From the NCBI GenBank assembly GCA_966211765.1, contig CBIHOV010000019.1, positions 62,001 to 126,000 on the forward strand: 64,000 nucleotides of DNA. The letters are read 5' to 3'. This DNA comes from Paraflavitalea sp966211765. GTDB lineage: Bacteria > Bacteroidota > Bacteroidia > Chitinophagales > Chitinophagaceae. The notes under the pieces were generated by a model, which did no database searches, was not told the origin of the DNA, and saw only the letters and a list, made by a program, of their open reading frames with translations. A program made the translations under genes and the position numbers. This document shows, one piece after another, positions 51,553 to 60,111 of this stretch (the first letter of the stretch is position 1; each line of letters starts with the position of its first letter).

Positions 51553-52665
51553 CTACAATCCGCTTAGGAACTGACTTTGAATATAATCCACTACACTGCT
51601 CAGGCTTTGTGTTTGTTCAAATACTTTTAACTGCCTGTCGGCGCCTGTACCTTCCTCCATCATGCGGGCCACGTAGTTGACGGCATGGCGGCTTCCGAGC
51701 GGATCCACTACATCATCAATAAAGTCCAGTAGTTCATAGATCAATACGCGGGCATTTACTTCCTCTTCTTTGCCAAAGTCAATGAGTCGGCCATCGATAC
51801 CATAGCGGCTGGCGCGCCATTTGTTTTCATTGATCAGCGCTCTTGAGTATTGTATGAAGTTGAGGTTCTGGTTGCGCAACTTGTATATTTTGGCACAGAT
51901 GCCCTGGAAGAGCGCAGCAATGGCAATGGTCTCCGGCACGGTCATGGGCACATCACAGATACGGAATTCCACGGTATTGAAAAAGGGGTGTACCCGCAGG
52001 TCCCACCATATCTTCTTGGCGTTGTCTATACAGTTGGTCTTTACCAGCAGCTTAATATAATTGTCATAAGACTCTATGGAATCAAAGGTCTCGGGTATTC
52101 CTGTGCGGGGAAATTTGTCAAACACTTTGGTACGGAATGACTTGTAACCCGTATGGCGGCCTTCCCAGAAAGGTGAATTGGTGCTGAGCGCATAGATATG
52201 CGGTAAAAAATAGCGCGTGGAATTGGCAATATGGTTGGCCATTTCCCGGCTTTCCATGCCTACATGCACGTGCAGGCCAAAGATGAGGTTGCTGCGTGCC
52301 GCCTCCTGCAATTCATTGACGATCTCGTTGTACCGTACATGGTCGGTGATCAGCTGGCTTTCCCAGTGACTAAAGGGATGGGTGCCGGCAGCGCCCATGC
52401 TGTAGCCCAGTTCGTGCGCAATGCCCGCAATGGTTTTGCGCAGGGTCCCTACATCATGGAAGGCCTCATCCACATTCTGGCAGATATCGGTACCTACTTC
52501 CACTACCGCCTGGTGCATTTCTGCCTTCACCTTGTCTTTGATCACTTTCTGTCCTTCCGTCACGATCTTTTGTTCATGACTTTTGAGCTCACGGGTATTA
52601 GGGTCCAATACCATGTATTCTTCCTCTATGCCCAGCGTAAATTGCTTGTAGTTCGTATTTGACAT
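51553..52665 (-). CDS. Carboxylate-amine ligase (GCS2 / YbdK-like)
   Basis: 370 residues. GCS2 motifs: FTLGIEEEYMVLDPNTRELK, EMHQAVVEVGTDIC, GAAGTHPFSHWESQ, FGLHVHVGMESREMA, WWDLRVHPFFNTVEFRICD. The family activates a carboxylate with ATP and joins it to an amine, as gamma-glutamylcysteine ligase does; YbdK itself has weak activity. Here it lies beside an ATP-grasp ligase on the same strand, which suggests a two-step peptide or amide synthesis. Confidence 0.92.
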   Translation of the reverse strand: MSNTNYKQFTLGIEEEYMVLDPNTRELKSHEQKIVTEGQKVIKDKVKAEMHQAVVEVGTDICQNVDEAFHDVGTLRKTIAGIAHELGYSMGAAGTHPFSHWESQLITDHVRYNEIVNELQEAARSNLIFGLHVHVGMESREMANHIANSTRYFLPHIYALSTNSPFWEGRHTGYKSFRTKVFDKFPRTGIPETFDSIESYDNYIKLLVKTNCIDNAKKIWWDLRVHPFFNTVEFRICDVPMTVPETIAIAALFQGICAKIYKLRNQNLNFIQYSRALINENKWRASRYGIDGRLIDFGKEEEVNARVLIYELLDFIDDVVDPLGSRHAVNYVARMMEEGTGADRQLKVFEQTQSLSSVVDYIQSQFLSGL

Positions 52666-52828
52666 TAATAATTCGAGGATTTTACAATCCCGCCAGGCGG
52701 GACAAGTTTTGATAATTTGAGAATGCTACTGGCAAGCTCTGCTCAAATTTCAAACCATTTATTATTAGATAGGAAATATACTCTTTCTGTCCTTACTGAA
52801 AACATCCAATTCTGAACTCCCAACGCAT

Positions 52829-53782
52829 CTACACAAGCGGCAGTTTCGCAGCACTGTGTTTGATGTATTCCCCCCAGGTAAGGTTATCCTTTTTCGGTTC
52901 ATGTGCCAGCGCCCTTTCGATGGCGTAATTGGCAGCTGTTTCCACTACCCAGTTAAAATTGTCTTCGCCTACGCTGGGCAGATCGGCATCCGGGGCAGGA
53001 TTACAGAAATCAATAGCATAAGGTATGCCATCACGTATGGCCAGCTCTACTGTATTGAAATCATAACCCAGGTACTGATTGATACGGAGAACGATCTCTT
53101 CCATTTGTAGTAACCGTTCGGGCGTAGGGTGAAAATCGTGGGTATAGCGAAGATGATGCGGGTTACGTGGTTCATACCCCATGATGCGCACATGTTTGCC
53201 GCCGATGCAATAGCAACGGTAATATTCATCAAAGATGATCTCTTCCTGCAGCAGCATTACCAACTGGCCCGTTTCACCATGCTTGCGGTAAAAATCTTCC
53301 ATGTCGTGCAGCTTGTATACATTTTTCCAGCCGCCACCGGCAAAAGGTTTCATATAAGCCGGAAAGCCTACATAGTTGAAAATGCCTTCCCAGTCCAGCG
53401 GGTAGGTGAGGTTGCTAAAGGATTGGTCGGTGGTATCGGTGGGCAGTTCGTAAGACGGTAAAATGACCGTTTTGGGAACGGGCACCCCTATTTTGACGGC
53501 CAGACAATTGTTGAAGAATTTTTCGTCCGCACTCCACCAAAAGGGGTTATTAATGACCGCTGTGCCGCAAATAGCTGCATTTTTTAGGAAAGCACGGTAA
53601 AAGGGAACGTCCTGTGAAATGCGGTCAACAATCACGGCATATTCATCCGCAGCGCCTTGTACCACTTTGTCAATCCGCACTGGCTCAGCTACCACACCAT
53701 TCACTCCTTTACTATTGATCCTTTCTACAAATGCCATGGGAAAGGACCGTTCCTTCCCAAATAGAATGCCTATCTTTTTCAT
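52829..53782 (-). CDS. ATP-grasp carboxylate-amine ligase (RimK-like)
   Basis: 317 residues. ATP-grasp pattern: WWSADEKFFNNCLAVKIGVP for the N-terminal lid region, FPAYMKPFAGGGWKNVYKLH for the nucleotide-binding loop, VMLLQEEIIFDEYYRCYCIG, and Glu/Asn metal residues in FNTVELAIRDGIPYAIDFCN. It would join a carboxylate to an amine with ADP release. Its gene lies 163 bp upstream of the GCS2 gene, same strand, and diverges from the esterase. Confidence 0.88.
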   Translation of the reverse strand: MKKIGILFGKERSFPMAFVERINSKGVNGVVAEPVRIDKVVQGAADEYAVIVDRISQDVPFYRAFLKNAAICGTAVINNPFWWSADEKFFNNCLAVKIGVPVPKTVILPSYELPTDTTDQSFSNLTYPLDWEGIFNYVGFPAYMKPFAGGGWKNVYKLHDMEDFYRKHGETGQLVMLLQEEIIFDEYYRCYCIGGKHVRIMGYEPRNPHHLRYTHDFHPTPERLLQMEEIVLRINQYLGYDFNTVELAIRDGIPYAIDFCNPAPDADLPSVGEDNFNWVVETAANYAIERALAHEPKKDNLTWGEYIKHSAAKLPLV

Positions 53783-53887
53783 ATGCGCTCATTTTTTTTA
53801 TGTTGAATGATGTGTGCGGAGAGTAGTAACCAAATTTATCAGAATGAAAGGGAAATACCAAATGTGAGTTGTAGGTTCGAAAATCCC

Positions 53888-53895
53888 TACTTTTG
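53888..53895 (+). promoter_or_regulatory. TAnnTTTG promoter element for the esterase
   Basis: TACTTTTG, perfect -7 match, 7 bp before the ATG at 53903, implying a very short or leaderless transcript. The upstream GTAGGTTCGAAAATCCC word is part of this region, not a tRNA. Confidence 0.65.
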
Positions 53896-53902
53896 CCGGA
53901 AT

Positions 53903-54727
53903 ATGCACACTGAGATCAGCACCGGCATCATCGTTGAGACCGTAGCATTGCCATCTGAATTCCTGGGACGAACTGTAACAGTGAATTTTTACCTGCCAAC
54001 CAATATTTCGCGGCCCGAAGAAATTAGTCTTCTGCTGGTGAATGATGGTCAGGACCTGGAAGCGATGGGATTTGATAAAATGATCAGCTACTTGTCAGAG
54101 ACCAACCAGATAACCCCCCTTTTGGTAGCAGGTATCCATTGCGGAGACGACCGCCTCAATGAATACGGCATGCTGATGGGCCCCGATTTTAAGGATCGTG
54201 GCACCAAAGGAGCTGCCTACCAGCGTTTTTTATTTGAAGAATTATTGCCCTACCTCTATAGTCATTATAAGATCACTTCCTTTAAAGAGAAAGCATTTGC
54301 CGGATTTTCACTCGGCGGCCTCAGCGCCATGGACATCGTATGGACCAACCCCGAAGTATTTTCAAAAGTGGGTGTGTTCTCAGGTTCCTTGTGGTGGCGT
54401 TCAAAAGACAAAGACGCAAAGGATTACAACGGTGATAAACATCGTATGATGCATCGCCAGGTAAGGGAAGGTACTTACCATCCCGGACAAAAATTCTTCT
54501 TTCAATGTGGCTTGTTTGATGAAACAGAAGACCGCAACAAAAATGGCGTAATAGATTCCATTGATGATACCATCGACCTGATGCGGGTATTGTTGCAAAA
54601 GGGATACAAGGAAGGAAAGGATATGTATTACCTGCAATTGCCCAAAGGAAAGCACGATGTACCTACCTGGGCCAAGGCTTTACCCGTATTCCTGAAATGG
54701 GGATGGCGTGGGAAAGGGGAGGAGTAA
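53903..54727 (+). CDS. Esterase (Fes/IroE-type alpha/beta hydrolase)
   Basis: 274 residues from ATG 53903, chosen because the promoter is only 7 bp upstream; the frame extends to 53807. Pattern of the esterase/enterochelin hydrolase group: VNFYLPTNISRPEEISLLLV, LLVNDGQDLEAMGFDKMISY, nucleophile in KAFAGFSLGGLSAMDI, LFDETEDRNKNGVIDS, and His in LPKGKHDVPTWAKALP. It is cytosolic by sequence, no signal peptide. The divergent neighbours are the ATP-grasp and GCS2 ligases. Confidence 0.85.
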   Translation: MHTEISTGIIVETVALPSEFLGRTVTVNFYLPTNISRPEEISLLLVNDGQDLEAMGFDKMISYLSETNQITPLLVAGIHCGDDRLNEYGMLMGPDFKDRGTKGAAYQRFLFEELLPYLYSHYKITSFKEKAFAGFSLGGLSAMDIVWTNPEVFSKVGVFSGSLWWRSKDKDAKDYNGDKHRMMHRQVREGTYHPGQKFFFQCGLFDETEDRNKNGVIDSIDDTIDLMRVLLQKGYKEGKDMYYLQLPKGKHDVPTWAKALPVFLKWGWRGKGEE

Positions 54728-54842
54728 CAGGGTGTTTTTTATTGGTATCCAGGTCTGCAATATTAAAGGAGGCCAGGATATCTTATAAACCTGTTGATAG
54801 AAAATTAATCCACTGAATCGCTTAGCATAAGAGTTTACTTGT

Positions 54843-54901
54843 ATTAATAGTAAAAGGGAGGCCGACTTCACAATGAAGTCGGCCTCCCTTTTACTATTAA
54901 T
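54843..54901. terminator. Bidirectional terminator, 28-bp perfect stem
   Basis: A 28-bp inverted repeat with a 3-nt loop CAA, arms 54843-54870 and 54874-54901; the arm centres on AGTAAAAGGGAGGCCGACTT. It lies between the convergent esterase and TonB-dependent receptor genes. Confidence 0.92.
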
Positions 54902-54911
54902 AAGCTGCGGA

Positions 54912-57900
54912 TCAGTTAAATATATAACGCAGACCTAACTGTATACCCCATGTGCTGGTAGTAGAATAGGCGGGTTGGTACCCGGCTTTGGGCAAATTGT
55001 CTGCATCGAGTGTAAAGACAGGATTGTCTTTTGTAAAGGATGAAGGTTTTCCAAGAATACCCATATCCTGGAAAGTTCCCAGGGTGTATTGGTAGCGATA
55101 GCCCCAATCGTTGTTGATCAGGTTGAGTGCATTGATAATGTCAACGCTGAACTGGAGTGTATGCTTTCTGCCACCTGCCTGGAAATTAAAGTCTTGCAAT
55201 ACACGGATATCCAGACTGTGCACCCAGGGAAGCAGGGCGCCATATTTCTCAATGTACTGGCCTTTGTGCTTGCGCAGGTATTTGTCACTCTGAATAAAGG
55301 CAAAGAAGGCATCGCTTTGTTCCTTGGCAGTATAGGTCCTGGGATTAGTGGTGCTGGGTTTATATCCTTCCAGGAACTTGATCTCTGATGCATCTTTCGG
55401 TATGTAAAGCATATCGTTGGACTGTCCATCACTGTTGATATCAGTACCATAACGGTAAGTATATCTTTCCTGCGGCTGTGCGCTGTAGAACAAACCAATG
55501 GTAGTAGCCGTGCGGCCACCCCAGTAATTGAAACGTTTTGATGCATTCGCAACTATACGATGCGGGATCGCATAATTGGATGGTCCCTGATCGGGCTTAT
55601 TGGGATTGTTGATAATGTTATTGGTATTGAAACCGCTGGCGCTCTGGTCAGAACTACCAATAGCCACTTCCTCAGCCAATGTCCAGGTATAAGCCAGACC
55701 TGCTTCCCAATTGTTGGAAAAAGTCTTTTGAACCTGGGCAGTCAATGCAAAACTGTATCCCTTGTCTGTATTATCCAATACAATCATCTGATTGATATTG
55801 CTATTCAACCTCTGATTGTAATAAGGCCTCTTATCGGCGCCTGCCAGGTTACCGTTTTGAGCTCCCAGATTGGCGTTACGGAAAAAAGCGTTGTTAACTT
55901 GTTTGGTGTAGATGGCTTCCAAAGTCAGGATGTAATTGCCAGCAAAACGCTTGTCAACTGCCAGGTTACTTCTCCATACCTGTGGCATTTGGAAGTCCTT
56001 GTCTACTGCGCTGTAAGAGGGCAAACCAGTGGGAATAGCCGTCCCTACAGGTGGAATATCAGCCTGGGCAGGTATGTAAGTATTTCTGTCGGTGTTATAG
56101 CGAATGTCGGCAAGTTTTACCGTAGTTGTGGCACTGGCGTTAAACTGTGCACGGATCACACCATTGTCGCCTACCTGGTTTACGAGCCAGATGAAGGGGA
56201 TACGGCCAGTGAACAAGCCGGTACCACCACGTACAATGATGGACTTATCACCTTCCGGATCATAAGTGAAACCAACACGGGGAGAGAACAAGGGTTTCTG
56301 GTCAGGCCATTTGCTTACATCGAAATGCTCGTCGTTACCATCTGCATCCTTAAAAGTAACAGCTTCCAGGGCTGGGTTCTTGGGAGGATCGTAAGGATAG
56401 AAAGGCAGGTCAACGCGCAGACCATAGGTCAGCTTAAATTTGTCGGAAGGAGTCCACACATCCTGTGCATAGATACCTACCTGTGCAAATTTTGCTTCGG
56501 GTATTTTTATGCCAAGACGATTGGATGGGTCATAGGCCACTGAAAACTGGATAGGCGCTTTGTTATCCAGGAAATCCTGTAAAGAGGCATAACGGTAGTA
56601 GCTGGGGCCGCCGCCGCCAGTAAAGGAATTGCCAAATTGCAGGTTCTCGTAGCTTACACCAGCCGTTAAAGTATGCTGACCCAGGTTGATAGTCAGATTA
56701 TCGGCGATATTCAACGCTTTATCGCTGATGCTGTTTTGGTAAGAAAAAAGATCAGTACCAAATGAAGTGTACACGTTATCAGCATCACGCATAATATCGA
56801 CAAAAGCAACATTGCTATTGGGAACGCGCTTCAATTGATTGTCAGTATATGATCCAATTAACTGATTGGTTATTTTGGAACTAAAATTAGAGTTCAACTC
56901 CAGTACACCCGATTTAACCTGTACATTGTTCTTGAAGTTTGAACCGGAAAAAGCCAGACCACCGGTAGCGCGGCCACCGCGGCGGCTATTGCTGTTGATA
57001 CGTGTAGTAGCACCACTAGAAGCATTGATCTGATCATCATCATCAGTTTCTGATTGCGTATAGCGCAATGTCAAGCGATGTTTGGAAGTGATGTTCCAAT
57101 CAATACGACCCAGCAATTTTTTATTCTCAGTCTCAAAATCATAACCCTGGTAAACACCTGGATCATATTTATAATTCGTAACAAGGTATTGTCTTAATTT
57201 ATCCAGGTCACTGGCCAGTACGCCAGTTACGTTGGGGCCGGCATCAGTGGGACTCGTTTTGGCTAAGAATGTCTGACCAGGTTGGGTTCTTTTCTCCTGC
57301 TCATAGTTCACAAAGAAAAACAGTTTATCCTTGATGATCGGGCCGCCAATGCTGGCGCCATAAACCTTAGTTGATCTGTCGGGATTGGCAAATTCTGTTC
57401 CTTTTACTTTTTTTCCATTGAAACTCTGGTCTCTGTAAAAACCATATACTGTTCCATACCAATTATTAGTACCTCTACGTGTTACGGCATTGATACCTCC
57501 GCCGATGAAGCCAGACTGGCGAACATCATAAGGAGCAATATTTACCTGTATCTGGTCTACCGCATCAATAGAGATAGCAGAAGAGGCGCCACCCGGCACC
57601 ATACCATCACCGCTACGGCCAAAGTTGTTGTTGAACAAAGAACCGTCGATGGTAATATTGTTATAACGGTTATTCATACCGGCAAAGCTGTTTCCATTGC
57701 TTTGAGGTGTAAGACGGGTGAGGTTGGTAAGGTTGCGGGCAACGTTGGGCAGGTTCTGTACCAGCCTGTTGCTGATATTGGTAGAAGCGCCGGTCTTTAG
57801 CGTAGTGCTTCTGCGGCCTGCACTGATGGTCACTGCCTGCAGTTCTACGCCAGCACCAGCCAGTGCAGCCTGCAATTCAAACTTTTCGCCCAAAGGAATA

Positions 57901-58190
57901 TTAATATCCGCTCTGGTAAAATCTGTATACCCTACATAAGAAACTTTTACGGAGTAAGGGCCACCGGGAGGAATATTGGCTACATCAAAGCGGCCGCCGG
58001 TTCTTGTTACAACGGTAAATACGGATCCTGTAGGTTCATGTTTAAGGGTAACTGTAGCACCAACCAACGCATCTCCCTTATCGGTTTTGATAACGCCGGT
58101 GATACTACTGGTAGTGACCTGCGCCACCACGTTCATACAGCTGACAACAGCCAGCAAAAAACACAAAATAATCTGTGTGGATCTTCTCAT
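54912..58190 (-). CDS. Oar-like TonB-dependent receptor with carboxypeptidase-regulatory-like domain
   Basis: 1092 residues from ATG 58190, which opens a signal peptide (IILCFLLAVVSCMNVVAQ). Residues 30-120 are a CarboxypepD-reg-like domain (SSITGVIKTDKGDALVGATV). A plug domain follows (NRLVQNLPNVARNLTNLTRL, NNITIDGSLFNNNFGRSG) and then the 22-strand barrel, whose last strand is WGIQLGLRYIFN. It has the Oar/peptide-import layout without a SusD partner next to it. Ligand unknown. Confidence 0.93.
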   Translation of the reverse strand: MRRSTQIILCFLLAVVSCMNVVAQVTTSSITGVIKTDKGDALVGATVTLKHEPTGSVFTVVTRTGGRFDVANIPPGGPYSVKVSYVGYTDFTRADINIPLGEKFELQAALAGAGVELQAVTISAGRRSTTLKTGASTNISNRLVQNLPNVARNLTNLTRLTPQSNGNSFAGMNNRYNNITIDGSLFNNNFGRSGDGMVPGGASSAISIDAVDQIQVNIAPYDVRQSGFIGGGINAVTRRGTNNWYGTVYGFYRDQSFNGKKVKGTEFANPDRSTKVYGASIGGPIIKDKLFFFVNYEQEKRTQPGQTFLAKTSPTDAGPNVTGVLASDLDKLRQYLVTNYKYDPGVYQGYDFETENKKLLGRIDWNITSKHRLTLRYTQSETDDDDQINASSGATTRINSNSRRGGRATGGLAFSGSNFKNNVQVKSGVLELNSNFSSKITNQLIGSYTDNQLKRVPNSNVAFVDIMRDADNVYTSFGTDLFSYQNSISDKALNIADNLTINLGQHTLTAGVSYENLQFGNSFTGGGGPSYYRYASLQDFLDNKAPIQFSVAYDPSNRLGIKIPEAKFAQVGIYAQDVWTPSDKFKLTYGLRVDLPFYPYDPPKNPALEAVTFKDADGNDEHFDVSKWPDQKPLFSPRVGFTYDPEGDKSIIVRGGTGLFTGRIPFIWLVNQVGDNGVIRAQFNASATTTVKLADIRYNTDRNTYIPAQADIPPVGTAIPTGLPSYSAVDKDFQMPQVWRSNLAVDKRFAGNYILTLEAIYTKQVNNAFFRNANLGAQNGNLAGADKRPYYNQRLNSNINQMIVLDNTDKGYSFALTAQVQKTFSNNWEAGLAYTWTLAEEVAIGSSDQSASGFNTNNIINNPNKPDQGPSNYAIPHRIVANASKRFNYWGGRTATTIGLFYSAQPQERYTYRYGTDINSDGQSNDMLYIPKDASEIKFLEGYKPSTTNPRTYTAKEQSDAFFAFIQSDKYLRKHKGQYIEKYGALLPWVHSLDIRVLQDFNFQAGGRKHTLQFSVDIINALNLINNDWGYRYQYTLGTFQDMGILGKPSSFTKDNPVFTLDADNLPKAGYQPAYSTTSTWGIQLGLRYIFN

Positions 58191-58856
58191 ATATGCATGT
58201 TTAATTTCAGGGCGCAAAGAAACAATGATCCAATTCGTTTACAGATCCTCGTCACATTATCAAATGATTAATTCAGGCTGCAGCACAGCAGCACTCATTG
58301 TTTCTGGGTAAAATGGAACCTTTTTGCCTATCATTGACAAACTAGCATCGGTGGAGAGTTTCAAGGGGATCCAGGTTACTTTTTCGATTGATGCGGCAAA
58401 TGTAACAGAAATAAAAAGGAAATGTTAAAATTGGATACACAGGTTATTCACAGCAAATCCGCATTGGCTTCCATACCCAAAAACCCTGGAACTTCTGTTG
58501 CACCGGCCTTTTGTAAACTTCTTATACAGGGCAAATACAGGAGGAAATATGCTGCTTCTTCACACAGCGATAATATGAGTTGACCGCTCACCGGCCCCGC
58601 AGCAACCTTTTCCTTATTTCCGGCGTTATACTAACTGATTGCAAAGCTTCGGTTAGCAGCTTCCTGATTGCCGGATAAGAGGTGTCTTTTGTCTGTTACA
58701 GGGGAATAACTGCCTGAGTAAGCAGTCTCTCTGTTGTCAATAGCTGGTTAAATTGGTAAGAGTTTACTATTAATCAATTACTTATGATGCAATTGGGAGA
58801 AACCGACGCCTTGCAACTTGTACCTTAATTAGTAACTTTGCGTCAAATTTAGCTAC
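58191..58856. other. Intergenic, about 670 bp, divergent promoters
   Basis: Between the TonB-dependent receptor and ribBA. I find no gene, no FMN-riboswitch consensus and no strong hairpin. It contains a lone perfect DnaA-type box, TTATTCACA, at 58444-58452, and a small CTAAC/GTTAG stem near 58630-58655. The ribBA promoter is listed separately. Confidence 0.55.
58811..58840 (+). promoter_or_regulatory. Bacteroidota-type promoter of ribBA
   Basis: TTG at 58811-58813, 19 bp spacer, then TAACTTTG at 58833-58840, a full -33/-7 pair. The ATG is 16 bp after the -7 element. Confidence 0.75.
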
Positions 58857-60059
58857 ATGCTCGATACAATAGAAAGTGCGATAGAGGATATTAAAAACGG
58901 GAAGATGGTGATTGTGGTTGATGATGAAGACCGTGAAAATGAAGGTGATTTCATTACGGCCGCCCGTAACGTAACACCCGAGGTGATCAACTTCATGAGT
59001 AAGCACGGCCGGGGTCTTATCTGTACACCTTTGCCGGAAAGCCGTTGTGAAGAGCTACAGCTGGGTTTGATGGTCAACAACAATACGGCCCTGCACGAAA
59101 CAGCCTTTACCGTTTCTGTTGACCTGTTGGGGCATGGCTGCACTACCGGAATCTCCGCCCACGACCGGGCCAAAACAATACAGGCATTGATCAACCCGGC
59201 TACCAAACCGGAAGACCTGGGCCGTCCGGGACATATCTTCCCTTTGCGTGCCAAAGCGGGCGGCGTTTTACGCCGGGCCGGCCATACAGAAGCTACCGTA
59301 GACCTGGCCCAACTGGCTGGTTTTGAACCTGCTGGCGTACTGGTAGAGATCATGAATGAAGATGGTTCCATGGCAAGACTGCCGGAATTAGAGGAAATTG
59401 CCAGGAAGTTTGACCTTAAGCTCATCTCTATAAAGGACCTCATTGAGTATCGCCTGAAGCGCGATAGCCTCATCGAAGAAATTGTACGGGTAGATATGCC
59501 CACCCAGTTCGGTCATTTCAAGCTTATTGCTTTCCGGGAAAAGAGTACGGGTATGGAGCATCTGGCCCTGATCAAAGGCGAGTGGGAGCCAGATGAGCCA
59601 GTGCTGGTAAGGGTGCATTCTTCCTGCTTTACCGGTGATATCCTGGGTTCTATGCGTTGTGATTGTGGCGATCAGTTGCATACAGCCATGGAGATGGTGG
59701 AAAAAGAAGGCAAGGGTGTTATTGTATATATGAACCAGGAGGGCAGGGGTATTGGCCTCGTCAATAAACTGAAAGCCTACAAGCTCCAGGAAAATGGGTA
59801 CGATACGGTAGAAGCCAATCTGCATTTGGGCTTCCCCATGGATAAACGTGATTATGGTATCGGTGCACAAATACTCCGGGCTTTGAATGTGACCAAGTTG
59901 CGCCTCATGAGCAACAATCCCAAGAAAAGGGCTGGCCTGCTGGGCTATGGATTGGAGATCGTAGAAGCAGTGCCCATCGAAATATGCCCCAACCCACAAA
60001 ATGAAAAATACCTCACTACCAAAAGAGATAAATTAGGACACGAGATCCTGAAAGGATAA
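58857..60059 (+). CDS. ribBA: Bifunctional 3,4-dihydroxy-2-butanone-4-phosphate synthase / GTP cyclohydrolase II
   Basis: 400 residues catalysing the first steps of both branches of riboflavin synthesis. RibB domain (1-200): DDEDRENEGDFITAARNV, acidic metal loop, CTTGISAHDRAKTI, RPGHIFPLRAKAGGVLRRAG. RibA domain (about 205-400): zinc Cys in HSSCFTGDILGSMRCDC, IVYMNQEGRGIGLVNKLKAY and SNNPKKRAGLLGYGLEIVEA. Both active sites look intact. It is transcribed alone. Confidence 0.97.
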   Translation: MLDTIESAIEDIKNGKMVIVVDDEDRENEGDFITAARNVTPEVINFMSKHGRGLICTPLPESRCEELQLGLMVNNNTALHETAFTVSVDLLGHGCTTGISAHDRAKTIQALINPATKPEDLGRPGHIFPLRAKAGGVLRRAGHTEATVDLAQLAGFEPAGVLVEIMNEDGSMARLPELEEIARKFDLKLISIKDLIEYRLKRDSLIEEIVRVDMPTQFGHFKLIAFREKSTGMEHLALIKGEWEPDEPVLVRVHSSCFTGDILGSMRCDCGDQLHTAMEMVEKEGKGVIVYMNQEGRGIGLVNKLKAYKLQENGYDTVEANLHLGFPMDKRDYGIGAQILRALNVTKLRLMSNNPKKRAGLLGYGLEIVEAVPIEICPNPQNEKYLTTKRDKLGHEILKG

Positions 60060-60080
60060 TATATTTAGCTACAAGCTACG

Positions 60081-60107
60081 AGCCCCTTTTTAACGAAGGG
60101 GCTTTTT
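60081..60107. terminator. Intrinsic terminator after ribBA
   Basis: AGCCCCTT and AAGGGGCT around a 7-nt loop, followed by TTTTTCG. It is shared by the convergent tamB gene on the other strand. Confidence 0.9.
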
Positions 60108-60111
60108 CGTT

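Noticed and set aside
53866..53886. GTAGGTTCGAAAATCCCTAC, resembling a tRNA T-arm
   Set aside because: The preceding sequence cannot fold into D and anticodon arms; the site overlaps a TAnnTTTG promoter.
55560..56543. 327-codon plus-strand frame inside the TonB-dependent receptor gene
   Set aside because: Antisense to a conserved outer-membrane barrel; no family features of its own.
58480..58760. FMN riboswitch upstream of ribBA
   Set aside because: No match to the conserved aptamer blocks and the promoter lies downstream, close to the ATG.
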